Below are positions 1-8,888 of a stretch of 64,000 nucleotides of DNA, one piece after another; within the stretch, counting starts at the first letter, position 1; every line of letters starts with the position of its first letter. The DNA comes from Duganella lactea (GTDB taxonomy: Bacteria; Pseudomonadota; Gammaproteobacteria; Burkholderiales; Burkholderiaceae_D), in assembly GCF_009857505.1 (NCBI RefSeq), contig NZ_WWCP01000002.1, positions 1-64,000 on the forward strand, in the 5' to 3' direction. The translations under genes and the position numbers were made by a program. The notes under the pieces were generated by a model. It saw nothing but the letters and a program-made list of their open reading frames with translations. It ran no database searches and was not told the origin of the DNA.

Positions 1-67
1 GCTCAACTGGGAATGGATACGGCTCTTTCTTTTTGCGCGGTTTCTTGGTGGTCATCGTGTCGATCAT
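1..67 (-). CDS. Partial ORF at left edge, possible transposase N-terminus
   Basis: An open frame starts at ATG 67 on the minus strand and runs off the window after 22 codons. The peptide begins MIDTMTTKKPRKKKEPYPFP, a Lys/Arg-rich start. A purine-rich AAAGGGA lies about 8 nt upstream. Basic starts of this kind are common in bacterial transposases (for example the IS256 group), but too little is visible for a family call. A longer ORF in another frame over the same bases ends at base 3 and looks random. Confidence 0.3.
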   Translation of the reverse strand, partial: MIDTMTTKKPRKKKEPYPFPVE

Positions 68-408
68 GGAGCATCCCTTTCGGTATTATTTCATGACCCC
101 GTTTCACACAGAAATTCTTACAGGCTCTGAACCCTGACATGCTGTTTCTCCAAATTCCGCGGGTTGCTTCGCCAGGAAATGTCGAGAAAATTATATAATT
201 TAGCGGTGTTCTGTACAAATCAGTCTTGCTAGAAACTTAGGCTGACTATATTCTTCTTCACATCGCTTACTCGCCTTTCCAACACTGACCCTGTTTTTTT
301 TCAATGGGATAATCAAAATTGAAAATCCCTTTAAGTTGGACACAGGCGTCGCTTTAGCGCACCCGCCGGGTGAAGTGCGGAGGGGAAGAAGCTGGCTGTG
401 GTGCTGTA
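68..408. other. Intergenic, no gene seen
   Basis: About 340 bases between the putative leftward start and the receiver-domain gene. The stretch is AT-richer than the rest of the window and must hold divergent promoters if both flanking genes are real. I see no hairpin-plus-T terminator, RNA gene or clear inverted repeat in it. Confidence 0.5.
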
Positions 409-813
409 ATGAATGATCGAAATGCCAGCCCGGACACCGCTACAAATGGCGCACTCATCCTCGTGGTCGATGACGAGCTTGATCTTTTATCCGCCTATGC
501 CATGTTGTTAGAACACTTGGGTTATCGAATACGCACAGCGAGTAATGGCCGAGAAGCTTTGGCGTGTGCTTTACATGAGCGGCCCGATATTGTTGTGTCG
601 GATTTTATGATGCCGATAATGGACGGAGCCCAATTGTGCAGAGAGTTACGCGCCAGTCCTGCGCTTAGTAGTATCCCATTCATACTTTGTAGCGCAGGAA
701 GGCTACGCAACGATGTCCCGATTCCCTACGATACTTTTTTTCCCAAGCCTGTCTTGGTTGATCGACTGGTAAATGAAATCAATCGGCTTATCTCGCGCAG
801 AGATGCTACCTAG
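409..813 (+). CDS. Stand-alone response-regulator receiver domain protein
   Basis: CheY-like single-domain receiver of about 134 aa. The acidic pair is D21-D22 (VVDDELDLL), the phospho-acceptor is D65 in VSDFMMPIMDG, the switch serine is S95 in LCSAG and the conserved lysine is K113 in FPKP. No output domain follows, so it probably acts by protein-protein contact or as a phosphate shuttle. A GTG start at 370 would add 13 residues. ATG 409 is preferred because the receiver fold begins soon after it, although the GGAGGGG at 379-385 is further upstream than usual. No kinase gene is adjacent, so it is an orphan here. Confidence 0.8.
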   Translation: MNDRNASPDTATNGALILVVDDELDLLSAYAMLLEHLGYRIRTASNGREALACALHERPDIVVSDFMMPIMDGAQLCRELRASPALSSIPFILCSAGRLRNDVPIPYDTFFPKPVLVDRLVNEINRLISRRDAT

Positions 814-899
814 TTGTAGTGCGTGCTTGATTCCATCGCCCTCGATCTACCGCTGCGCCTTGACTTTGCCCAGCTCTGGCTGACAAGCGTCGACCGCAT

Positions 900-1835
900 T
901 TATCTTGGGCTGTCCTGCGACGGCCCCATTAGACCGCGAGACTGCATCCACCAGACCAGTTCGTCGAACCAGTGGTCACTCGTCGTGCCTTTCTGCTTGA
1001 GATCGAACCCGTGCCCGCCGCGCTCATAGATGTGGAGTTCGGCTGCCACTCCCGCCTGCCGCCATGCGGCGTAGATTTGCATGGCATCGTTTGGCTGATA
1101 CTCGTCATCGGATGCTGCAGCGATGAAGGCCGGTGACGCATTGGCTGGCACAGGTGTGCGTAGTCCGCCGTAAAGCAAGGCGACGAAATCGGGTCTCGAT
1201 GCCTTGTCTCCGATGGCGAGGTCTGCTGCGAGAAAGGCTCCAGCGGAAAAGCCGATAAAGCCGACACGATTGGGGTTGACGCCCCATTCGTTCGCGCGTT
1301 GTCGCACTACCTTCATGGCGCGCGCGCCGTCCTCCAGAGCATTTTGTTCACCAGCAAAGCGCGGTATCTCAACGGAAGAGCCACTCTTCGCCCGCGCCAT
1401 CAGGGTATCCATTTCCTTCATATGCACTTCCGGCATCTGCATCGAATCAGCGGCACTTCGGATCGTACGGTATTTGAGCACGAGCGCAGTGATGCCACGC
1501 TGAGCCAGTCGACGCGCAACCGCCGTGCCGCCGGCGTCGTAACCCAGTCCAACAAAACCGCCTCCGGGCGCGACGATCATGGCTGTGCCATTGGCCTGGC
1601 CGGGCGCGGGGCGGAACAGTTCCAGCGTGGGTTCGCTGACGTTGCGGATCATGGTGCCGTCCCCACTGTCTAACTGCTCCCGGATTTCCGGCACGCCTAG
1701 CGAGGCGATCATACCTTGAGGATAAAGCGGAATAATCATCGCCTCGACTGTCGATGTCTGTGCAGTAGCTGTCGCCGAAAGCAGTATCGCGGCGGCAACC
1801 AGGCTGACACTTCTGATGGAGCGGTTCATGAGCAT
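900..1835 (-). CDS. Secreted alpha/beta-hydrolase (acetyl esterase-like)
   Basis: Protein of about 311 aa with a signal peptide (basic start, then VSLVAAAILLSATATAQ). It has the alpha/beta-hydrolase core: oxyanion loop PGGGF near residue 90, nucleophile elbow GFSAG with S197, acid at D243/D244 (ASDDEY) and H275 (GGHGF). The family is the carbohydrate/acetyl esterase type related to BD-FAE and dienelactone hydrolases. It starts about 10 nt after the stop of the TonB receptor gene, so it is almost certainly co-transcribed. A role in hydrolysing an imported ester ligand is inference. The start could also be ATG 1829; the longer open frame upstream overlaps the receptor and is rejected. Confidence 0.8.
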   Translation of the reverse strand: MLMNRSIRSVSLVAAAILLSATATAQTSTVEAMIIPLYPQGMIASLGVPEIREQLDSGDGTMIRNVSEPTLELFRPAPGQANGTAMIVAPGGGFVGLGYDAGGTAVARRLAQRGITALVLKYRTIRSAADSMQMPEVHMKEMDTLMARAKSGSSVEIPRFAGEQNALEDGARAMKVVRQRANEWGVNPNRVGFIGFSAGAFLAADLAIGDKASRPDFVALLYGGLRTPVPANASPAFIAAASDDEYQPNDAMQIYAAWRQAGVAAELHIYERGGHGFDLKQKGTTSDHWFDELVWWMQSRGLMGPSQDSPR

Positions 1836-1845
1836 TTTTCGGCTT

Positions 1846-4035
1846 TCAGAACTTGGTTTTGAGGGTAAGGAAGGCCGAACGCGGCTGGACTGGCATGACG
1901 AGTGGATTCCCGAAATACTGGTAGGTGTCAAACGAGCGCCGGCCAGCCAGATTAACGACTGAAGCCTGGATCGTAAACCGTCCGAGGTCGTAAGCAGCCT
2001 GAGCGTCGATCATGGCGTAACCAGGTACGCTCAACGTGTTGGGGAGCGTGATCTGGCGGGCACTGAGTGCAGTTACTCCCGCGCCAAAAGACAAACCTTT
2101 GGCCGCACCTTTAAGAATGCGGTAGTGTGCAGCGAGACGTCCGCTATTGCGAGGCACCCGGGTTAATTCGCTGCCCACCGGAATCGCATTATCCGCTGTC
2201 ACCCGGGTGTTCGTGTGGGCATAATTGGCAAGCAGCGACAGCGCCGGCGTCGGCTCCCAAATCAGGTCGGCTTCCACTCCGCGCGCACGTTGCCGGCCAG
2301 TCTGGATATTGAACCCCACGTTGTTCGGATCCGCCGTGGCGACATTATCGCGACTCTGGTTGAAGACCGAGAAAGTGCCCGACAACCCGGCTGTCGGTAA
2401 CGCCAGCTTTAGGCCGTAATCGATGTTACGGGAGGTCTCGGGTTTGGGCACTGCGACGCCAACGAAGCCAAATGCCGCGCGAAAGGCCGTCGCGTAACCT
2501 GCAAAGAGCGCGACGCCGGGAGCGATATCCAACGTTGCCCCGATCCTGGGCAAAACACGATGGTAAGAGTCATCATTGGCCACGCCGATATTGCTGGCTT
2601 CCTCGAATTTGAGTTGCGTATAGCGCAGCGCACCCGTCACATGTAGCCGGCCGTAGGTCGCCTGATCCTGCAGATAAAAGGCCATCGTTCGATAATGGTC
2701 TGTCTGCAGGTAGTTGACCGGCAATTGCGGCGTGTAGACCACGTCATAGACCGGCTTCGCCAAGTCGATCGTCCCTTCGGGCGTATTGCTCACGAATAGT
2801 CCCATATTGCTGGAGAAACGGGTCAAGTCGTAATCAAGACCTGCGAGGAAGGTATGCGTACCACCGAGCATTTCCACCTTCGCCTGCACGTTCGCGTCGA
2901 ACGTCGCTTCCTTTGTGTCGGTGATCATCGTGATCGGAAGGATCGGGTAGACGGTGGGCGTGGCCGGGTCAGGCGCCATCATGTCTGGATCGACGAAGCT
3001 GCCATACTCCCGGATCGCGCTCTTGTAATAGCGGCCGCTGACGGTCAGCTTGACGTCATCGGAGAAGCGGTGGCGCAGCGTCGCCTGCCCCATGTGGTTG
3101 TTATTCGTGGTCAAAGGCTGTGCCAGCGGCGATCCAGGAAAGGCATTGCGGTCGATCTGTCCCGCCAGCGCCTGCCCGGCCGGCAGGCCCGAGTATTCGA
3201 GCTGACTCCGGTGATTGGACTGACCTTGAAGCAGCAGATCGGTCGCGGGATCGATCTGGAATGATAGACTGGGCTGCAACGACCAGCGTCGCCCATGAAC
3301 CTGATCGATCCAGCTTTCGTTGTTCTGGTATTCGCCGGCAATCCTTGCGGCCACGCCAGGAGCCAGCGGTACGTTGATGTCACCGGAAGCGCCCTTGTCG
3401 GAATAGCTGCCAGCGCGCATCGCCAAGAAGCCGCCAAGCTTGTCGTTTGGCCGCTCGGATTCAATATTGATGACGCCGCCCAGCGGCGTGCCTAGACCGC
3501 CGCCGTAGAGGGTGGCGCTCGGCCCCTTGAGTACGTCAATCCGCTCTACGCCCACCAGGCTGGTCGGATCGAACGCCTGCTGGTTGCCTGCGTAGATCGG
3601 CAGACCGTCCAGATAGACCTCGGCAGGAAAGCCACGCACGAGCGGAGGAATCAATAGCTGCTCTTCGGAGCGCGTAGGAACCACGCCGGAAACATTGACC
3701 AGCGCCTCGCCCAAGGTGCGGCGGTCTTGGTCCTCGATCAGCGATCGAGTCAGTACTTGCACTGACTGCGGCACCTCGATCAGTGGCGTGTCGGTGCGCG
3801 TCGCCGCCGTTGCGCTCGGTACAGCGTAACGCTCGCGCCTTCCTGTTACGACAACCTGCTTCATGGTCCAGCTCGATACATCCTGTTTTTGATCGGGTGG
3901 CGTGCCACCATGATCGGTGGTTGCATCCAGAGCGGGCGAAAGGTCTGCGCCCGGAGCGGCGGCGCCTTCCGCGCGAACGTCAACGCTAGTGGCGAAGGCA
4001 GCGGCCACACAAATGCACATATACGTTTTTTTCAT
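1846..4035 (-). CDS. TonB-dependent siderophore receptor (1)
   Basis: Outer-membrane receptor of 729 aa. A signal peptide (MKKTYMCICVAAAFATSVDV, cleaved near AEG) is followed by a plug domain with a TonB-box-like stretch (KQVVVTG), IEVPQSVQVLT, VLKGPSATLYGGG and GGVINI. A 22-strand barrel follows, ending in an aromatic residue (LKTKF). The motifs IEVPQSVQVLT and GPSATLYG are typical of the FhuE/FpvA-like siderophore receptor branch. The substrate cannot be read from sequence. It sits third from the end of a minus-strand run: PepSY protein, receptor 2, this receptor, esterase. No STN domain is present, so it is a transporter rather than a signal transducer. Confidence 0.9.
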   Translation of the reverse strand: MKKTYMCICVAAAFATSVDVRAEGAAAPGADLSPALDATTDHGGTPPDQKQDVSSWTMKQVVVTGRRERYAVPSATAATRTDTPLIEVPQSVQVLTRSLIEDQDRRTLGEALVNVSGVVPTRSEEQLLIPPLVRGFPAEVYLDGLPIYAGNQQAFDPTSLVGVERIDVLKGPSATLYGGGLGTPLGGVINIESERPNDKLGGFLAMRAGSYSDKGASGDINVPLAPGVAARIAGEYQNNESWIDQVHGRRWSLQPSLSFQIDPATDLLLQGQSNHRSQLEYSGLPAGQALAGQIDRNAFPGSPLAQPLTTNNNHMGQATLRHRFSDDVKLTVSGRYYKSAIREYGSFVDPDMMAPDPATPTVYPILPITMITDTKEATFDANVQAKVEMLGGTHTFLAGLDYDLTRFSSNMGLFVSNTPEGTIDLAKPVYDVVYTPQLPVNYLQTDHYRTMAFYLQDQATYGRLHVTGALRYTQLKFEEASNIGVANDDSYHRVLPRIGATLDIAPGVALFAGYATAFRAAFGFVGVAVPKPETSRNIDYGLKLALPTAGLSGTFSVFNQSRDNVATADPNNVGFNIQTGRQRARGVEADLIWEPTPALSLLANYAHTNTRVTADNAIPVGSELTRVPRNSGRLAAHYRILKGAAKGLSFGAGVTALSARQITLPNTLSVPGYAMIDAQAAYDLGRFTIQASVVNLAGRRSFDTYQYFGNPLVMPVQPRSAFLTLKTKF

Positions 4036-4131
4036 CTTATTTTCTGATTCATGTCGTTAGGCGCCATCATGTCGCCGGAGAAATTCAGGGTTGTCCTTGG
4101 TTTAGCGCGCTAAATAAATAGGTGAGCCGTT

Positions 4132-6261
4132 TCAAAAACGATAGGTGACCGTCAGCTGTGCTGACAGCGGCCGGCTAGGATCGAGCGTGTAGTTGAAGAC
4201 ACTTGCCGATCCGCCGGTGTAATACTTGCGATCGAATAGATTAATGACGTTCAACTGCGTCCGCCATGCGCCGCTTTGATACGACAACGAGGCGTCGGTG
4301 CGGACATAGCCGGGCAGCTTGTAGGTATTGGGGAGATTCGCTTCCCGTTCGCCGACGTAATAAATACCGGCGCCCACACCCAACCCTTTCAACGCTGCGC
4401 CCTGGAATTCGTAGGTATTCCAGACGCTTGCGTGGTGGCGCGGGACATTGGACAGTGCGTCACCGACCGGCAGGCTGTTGTCGCTCTTCACGAAGGCATC
4501 GGTATAGGTGTAAGCAGCGATAAGTTTCCATGCCGGCGTGATCGATCCCGCGATGTCGAATTCGACTCCCCGGCTTGCTTGCTTTCCAGTGAGTACCTGA
4601 CGCGTCGGATCGAGGGGATCGCTGGCCAGAATATTGGTGCGCTTGAGGTCGAATGCCGCGAGGGTTGCGTTCAGGCGATTCTTAATCAATTCTTGCTTCA
4701 GGCCGACTTCAACCTGTTCGCCGAGCTCGGCGTCATACGTGCTAATGGTCACGCCGTGGGCGATATTGGGCGCGTGGCTGCGGCTCCAATCCGTGAACAA
4801 CGCAGTACTGTCGGTCGGTTGCCAGACCAAGCCAATGCGTGGCGAGAAAGCATTCTGGCTGCCTCTGGCAACCTCTGATCCGCCCAGCAGCTCACGATTT
4901 TCAAACCGGTCGCCACGCAAGCCAATATGAAGTTTGACCTGCGACGTAACATCAATCAGATCCTGAACATACACCCCAAGGTCCTTGCCCTGGGCCTGAT
5001 GGTAAGGGCCCGATGCCGAGGCAGCTACTAATGGGGAAACGTAGTTGGGGTTGAACAAGTCGAGCGTCAACTGCGATACCGCCGAGCCGGCGCCACCCTG
5101 TTCAAGGTAGCCATAGTCAATGCCGGCGAGTAGGGAATGTTTAAAGGCGCCAGTGGTGAAATTGCCGAGCAACTCGGCCTGCGCCGAATACTGCCTCGAT
5201 GCTTCATTTGCGCCGCTATAAACCGAGACGTCGAGCAGGTTGCCGCCCGTGTACGAGCCGCTGTCCGGGAAGCTCTGTTGGGATAATTGGTGCGCATGGC
5301 TGTAATGTGCGGCGGCGCGCACCTTCCATTGAGCGTTCAGCGCGTGTTCGAATAGCAGCGTAGCAGCCTCGGTATCGTTTTTAGCAAAGTCGCCTGCCAC
5401 GCCGGGATAGACGCCATCGCGCAGCCCAAAATACCGGGTGCGGGAAAGCGTCGCGTAATTTGGGAGGTTTGGGACCCCAAAATCAAAGCCATCACGATTC
5501 AGATGGTTGAATTCGGTGAGCAGCGTCAGCGAGGTTCCACGACCGTTATTCCAGCTGATCGCTGGTGCGATTGACCACGAATCGTAGCCCGCGTTATCGC
5601 GGAAGGTCGAGTTCTTTTCATATGCGCCGTTGAGGCGGACGCTCAGGCCGCTGTCGAGACCCTGATTGACATCAAGAGTCGAGCGGCGCAAGCCATAGCT
5701 GCCCAGTGTCAGACCCACTTCACCGAAGTTCTCCGGGCCCGGTCGCTTGGAAACAGTATTGACGTAGCCACCTACAGCGCCAACACCGCCGTAAAGCGCT
5801 CCGGCCGGACCCTTGAAGACCTCCACCTGCTCAATGTTTTGTACATCACGGAATGCCAGATAGCCGTAATTGCGGAAGCCGTCCCTCAGGCCGTTGTTTT
5901 CGCTAAAGCCGCGGATATTAAAAAACGTCGCGCCGTTGCCGCCGTAATTGGACTCAGCAAGCACGCCGCTGACATTATCGAGTAACTGGTCAGTGCGGGT
6001 AACGCCGCGGTCGCGTAAAACTTCGTGCGGAACGACCTGAATCGACGCAGGCAAATCTTTTAGTGGGATCGATGTGCGGCTGGTGCTTTCCGCAACTACA
6101 GCCTGATAGCCAGGATCAACATCGGCACGAACCAATACAGTGGGTAGCTCTTGAGGGGTGCTTGCGTCAGCAGACCAGGCGATCGAGACATTAGAAGAAA
6201 ACGCGATACCGAGCGCGATTACGAGCGGGCGAACCTTGGTGCTTTTGCATTCAAATTTCAT
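4132..6261 (-). CDS. TonB-dependent siderophore receptor (2)
   Basis: Outer-membrane receptor of 709 aa with a signal peptide (VRPLVIALGIAFSSNVSIAW, cleaved near SADA). The plug has LKDLPASIQVVPHEVL, VFKGPAGALYGG and GGYVNTVSKRP. The barrel ends in VTYRF, the aromatic C-terminal signature for BAM insertion. It lies 96 bp upstream of receptor 1 and 100 bp downstream of the PepSY membrane protein, all on the minus strand. Two different receptors in tandem suggest uptake of related xenosiderophores or metal chelates (inference). No STN domain. Confidence 0.9.
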   Translation of the reverse strand: MKFECKSTKVRPLVIALGIAFSSNVSIAWSADASTPQELPTVLVRADVDPGYQAVVAESTSRTSIPLKDLPASIQVVPHEVLRDRGVTRTDQLLDNVSGVLAESNYGGNGATFFNIRGFSENNGLRDGFRNYGYLAFRDVQNIEQVEVFKGPAGALYGGVGAVGGYVNTVSKRPGPENFGEVGLTLGSYGLRRSTLDVNQGLDSGLSVRLNGAYEKNSTFRDNAGYDSWSIAPAISWNNGRGTSLTLLTEFNHLNRDGFDFGVPNLPNYATLSRTRYFGLRDGVYPGVAGDFAKNDTEAATLLFEHALNAQWKVRAAAHYSHAHQLSQQSFPDSGSYTGGNLLDVSVYSGANEASRQYSAQAELLGNFTTGAFKHSLLAGIDYGYLEQGGAGSAVSQLTLDLFNPNYVSPLVAASASGPYHQAQGKDLGVYVQDLIDVTSQVKLHIGLRGDRFENRELLGGSEVARGSQNAFSPRIGLVWQPTDSTALFTDWSRSHAPNIAHGVTISTYDAELGEQVEVGLKQELIKNRLNATLAAFDLKRTNILASDPLDPTRQVLTGKQASRGVEFDIAGSITPAWKLIAAYTYTDAFVKSDNSLPVGDALSNVPRHHASVWNTYEFQGAALKGLGVGAGIYYVGEREANLPNTYKLPGYVRTDASLSYQSGAWRTQLNVINLFDRKYYTGGSASVFNYTLDPSRPLSAQLTVTYRF

Positions 6262-6361
6262 GGTGTAATCCGATTAATTATGTGTAGTTTGTGTATTGGA
6301 TTGGCATTTTTCAGGCCGCGATGCCGGTCGGCCGCTGTTGAGATCAACACCAAAGGAAGCA

Positions 6362-7789
6362 TCAGGGCGATTTCATTTGTGCAGGAGGACGGCGCATCTT
6401 CTCAATGAGGCTGTCGAACAGCAACACGGCCAGCATCGACGCCCCCAATAGCGGGAAGCAACAGCCCAGCACAACGGCGATTACCACTACGCCTTTGGCC
6501 AGCTGATCACCTTCCTTGCGCGCCGGCGCGGCCAACTTGCCGGTGGGACGGCGTTTCCACCAGGTGATGACTCCGCTGAAGCAAAGTGCGACTAGGGCCA
6601 AGCAGCCTGCAAGCATGACAATCAGGTTGGGCGTGCCATACTCGGCCCCCTGGTGCACGCTGACACCCCACTCGGTGATGCGGCCAATGGGGCCGATTTG
6701 GTTGGCGCCGATATCCATCAGCACCTTGCCGCTGTATTGGTCAATGTGTACTACTCGCTGGCCTGCAACTTGGCCTGGCGTGCGGATCGCGGAATAGACA
6801 CCGCGAGGATCGCGCGGCAGCGCCAGACGGTAGCTGCCATCCATGCCAATGCGGGCAAGGTCGGCCAACACCGTATCGGGACCGACGACGACGGGATTGT
6901 TCAACACCGAATAGCTGCTGGCGCCATGGCCGGAATGGGCCATCGCTTTATGTTGCGCGTGCGGGTCGTCCGATGCCGGGACAGATTCCTGCTGCTGTGC
7001 CCAAGGCAACTCGCCAAGCTCGGCCGCTGGCAGCGTGGACTTGGGTACACCGCGCCACATGCCGTTGGGCACACCAAGATCGTGTGCGCTCAACCAGGCG
7101 TTAACGTTCTTGCCCCAGAACACGGACCACGGCATTCCTGTCAGCGCCAGAAACAAGATGACGACGCCCGCAAAAACGCCAGTGACGGCGTGGAGATCAC
7201 GCCACCAGATCCTTCCGGCCGCCTTGGGACGAATAGACACCACGCCAGCAGTTCGTCCACGTGGCCACCACAGGTAAATTCCCGTCGCCATCAACACAAT
7301 GATCCAGCCGGCCATGATCTCGATGACCACATTACCTGCGTCGCCGGCGATCGCCAACGAATGAACGTGCTTGACGATGGTCATGATGCGGTTGCTTTCG
7401 TCGATCGCGCCCGTAACGCGCCCCGTACCCGGATCAACAAACACCTGCAGCGTCGCGCCGTCAGGTCGGATGATGTCGACTTGCGCGTTGCGGCCACTGT
7501 CTGCCGGCGACGTGTATGCCTTGGGTTGTCCAGGATAGGCCATCAAGGCTTGGGCAATGATCCTCGTAGGCTGGAGACCTTGGACCTCGCTTGCCGCCGC
7601 TGGCCTGAGCATTTCGGACGAATAAACAATGTCGTCGATCTGCTTGTGAAATAGATATATGGCGCCTGTCACCGCAAGCGAAAAAATAAACGGCACACAA
7701 AGGACGCCGGCAAAGAAATGCCAACGCCAGATGCGGCGGTATAAGCCAGACGATCCAGCTGTGCTGTTGGGTACGTTTTCCGTACTCAT
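6362..7789 (-). CDS. PepSY-associated transmembrane protein
   Basis: Inner-membrane protein of 475 aa of the PepSY_TM family (PiuB-like). A first helix at about residues 26-48 (WHFFAGVLCVPFIFSLAVTG) is followed by a PepSY-like periplasmic region, helices near 155-175 and 200-225, a His-rich loop (DDPHAQHKAMAHSGHG, about 275-290) and C-terminal helices. Relatives are commonly encoded next to siderophore receptors and are thought to help reduce or release iron from imported siderophores. Start ATG 7789 has GAGG about 8 nt upstream. The upstream small gene ends 16 nt before it, suggesting one transcript. Confidence 0.88.
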   Translation of the reverse strand: MSTENVPNSTAGSSGLYRRIWRWHFFAGVLCVPFIFSLAVTGAIYLFHKQIDDIVYSSEMLRPAAASEVQGLQPTRIIAQALMAYPGQPKAYTSPADSGRNAQVDIIRPDGATLQVFVDPGTGRVTGAIDESNRIMTIVKHVHSLAIAGDAGNVVIEIMAGWIIVLMATGIYLWWPRGRTAGVVSIRPKAAGRIWWRDLHAVTGVFAGVVILFLALTGMPWSVFWGKNVNAWLSAHDLGVPNGMWRGVPKSTLPAAELGELPWAQQQESVPASDDPHAQHKAMAHSGHGASSYSVLNNPVVVGPDTVLADLARIGMDGSYRLALPRDPRGVYSAIRTPGQVAGQRVVHIDQYSGKVLMDIGANQIGPIGRITEWGVSVHQGAEYGTPNLIVMLAGCLALVALCFSGVITWWKRRPTGKLAAPARKEGDQLAKGVVVIAVVLGCCFPLLGASMLAVLLFDSLIEKMRRPPAQMKSP

Positions 7790-7805
7790 AGTTTTACCTC
7801 AATAG

Positions 7806-7970
7806 TTAATGGCTTATCTGCGCCAGAGGAACGAGCTTCAGTGAGTGAGACGGCAGCGGCGGCAGGCTATAAGAGGCGAAGTAAAAAAACGCCAACGCTG
7901 CAAACGCAGCGGCGTTGAAGCAACGCAACGCCCGAAGGGCGAAGGCGAGCGAGTTCAGTGATTGGTTCAT
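7806..7970 (-). CDS. Small membrane protein of 54 aa in metal-uptake run
   Basis: A short open frame beginning MNQSLNSLAFALRALRCFNA and ending PLAQISH. A hydrophobic helix (AAAFAALAFFYFASYSLPPL) spans about residues 19-38. ATG 7970 is preceded by GAGGA with a 6-nt spacer, a good ribosome site, and the stop lies 16 nt before the PepSY gene. The regular spacing between two metal-related genes makes it a credible gene. Function is unknown; I recognise no family. Confidence 0.6.
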   Translation of the reverse strand: MNQSLNSLAFALRALRCFNAAAFAALAFFYFASYSLPPLPSHSLKLVPLAQISH

Positions 7971-8099
7971 GGCAATCCTCGTTAAACAGGTTCAGATCGC
8001 CGCCAGATTTATGGCGGCATAATGCACCGGCAAACCGGGCATATACTGGAGCTGGAGATGTGACCGCATCAGCGCACGCGCGTGCTGCCGAGGGCTTGG

Positions 8100-8489
8100 T
8101 CAGGCGAGGAAGGGAGGTGCGCGCGGGTTGGCGGTAGACCACGCATGCAGGGAGTGCGGTGCGGCGTAAAACAGCGGTGGATAGATATCGCGACCGGAGT
8201 CGATGGCAAAGACAAGTGATGCAGAGCCCGTCAATGCAAACGTGCCGCCATGGGTGACGCAAAAAGCACAGTGCTCCATTCCATGTTTGGCTGTGGCCGG
8301 CTTTTTGCTACTTTCGGAGTCAGTAACTTTGACTACTTTGTAGCCATTGACCGTACAGATTTCCAAGGTGACCGCGGGGTCGGTTCGGGCGGCCAGCGCG
8401 TGCGAAATGGTCGGGGCGAGCGCACTGAACAAGATGGCCAGCATGGCAATCCAGATATGCAGTGTTTGTCGCTTTGCTGTTCTGATCAT
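8100..8489 (-). CDS. DUF2946 family protein
   Basis: Protein of about 129 aa with an N-terminal hydrophobic signal/anchor (LHIWIAMLAILFSALAPTIS) and the HCAFC motif typical of DUF2946, near residues 73-77. Members of this family are usually encoded beside TonB-dependent copper or siderophore receptors and PepSY proteins, as here, and are suspected of periplasmic metal handling. ATG 8489 is chosen because a TATAAT element lies just upstream (about 8496-8501 on the minus strand); the longer frame from 8546 would begin inside that promoter. It is likely the first gene of the metal-uptake run. Confidence 0.7.
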   Translation of the reverse strand: MIRTAKRQTLHIWIAMLAILFSALAPTISHALAARTDPAVTLEICTVNGYKVVKVTDSESSKKPATAKHGMEHCAFCVTHGGTFALTGSASLVFAIDSGRDIYPPLFYAAPHSLHAWSTANPRAPPFLA

Positions 8490-8495
8490 GCTGAC

Positions 8496-8501
8496 ATTAT
8501 A
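8496..8501 (-). promoter_or_regulatory. Candidate -10 element of the DUF2946/metal-uptake run
   Basis: TATAAT read on the minus strand, only a few bases upstream of ATG 8489. The predicted start of transcription would fall at or next to the ATG, so the mRNA could be nearly leaderless. No good -35 box is seen at 16-18 nt. I found no Fur-type palindrome here. Confidence 0.35.
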
Positions 8502-8705
8502 GTAGAAAGTTCTTCCCGATTGACGTAAAACCAGGCTATAGGGCAATTTGTCCTAATATTCGTACCCATCGGCGACAGCCTTGTTCTCAATGCTCCTGGT
8601 CATGTTGCTGGTCTCCTTCCAATTTCACACCAGCTCAGTTAATCATCGCTCGGAAGTGACTGCGAATTCCTCACGCAATCCATAGAGTTTGCATGACCTG
8701 TATAC

Positions 8706-8721
8706 GGGTCATTTCTGACCC
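8706..8721. repeat. Inverted repeat GGGTCA-TTTC-TGACCC
   Basis: Perfect 6-bp stem with a 4-nt loop, the first of three consecutive hairpins upstream of tnpA. It could be part of a transposon end, a recombination site or a regulator site. Confidence 0.6.
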
Positions 8722-8736
8722 ATTTAGGGCCATTTT

Positions 8737-8753
8737 TGAGCTGGTCGAGCTCA
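8737..8753. repeat. Inverted repeat TGAGCT-GGTCG-AGCTCA
   Basis: Perfect 6-bp stem with a 5-nt loop, second of the three hairpins upstream of tnpA. It shares the TGAGC/GCTCA ends with the next one. Confidence 0.6.
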
Positions 8754-8757
8754 TAGG

Positions 8758-8774
8758 TGAGCCAGTATGGCTCA
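8758..8774. repeat. Inverted repeat TGAGCCA-GTA-TGGCTCA
   Basis: Perfect 7-bp stem with a 3-nt loop, third of the three hairpins. Its centre is 21 bp from the centre of the previous one, about two helical turns, so proteins bound to both would lie on the same DNA face. Confidence 0.6.
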
Positions 8775-8888
8775 GGGATTTGAGCGAGGTTGACTTGGTG
8801 CTGATACTGGTGCAATGTTGCGCTTGTTTTAATGCCGTACATAGGATTCAAGCGACTCATCAACCAGTTCTTCCAGGAGCAACGCGCG

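Larger units (their letters stand above)
8502..8888. other. Non-coding stretch before Tn3 transposase with three hairpins
   Basis: Nearly 390 bases without a convincing gene. The right half carries three short perfect inverted repeats within 70 bp (listed separately). The left half contains a 16-codon minus-strand frame (8553-8603) with a strong AAGGAG site; I do not call it a gene. No 38-bp terminal inverted repeat of the transposon could be found by eye. Confidence 0.5.

Noticed and set aside
3..218. 71-codon minus-strand frame at the left edge
   Set aside because: Composition looks random and it ends at base 3; the frame starting at ATG 67 has a better ribosome site and a gene-like start.
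8553..8603. 16-codon minus-strand frame with a strong AAGGAG site
   Set aside because: Too short to support as a gene; could be the remnant of a gene cut by the transposon, but nothing similar is recognised.
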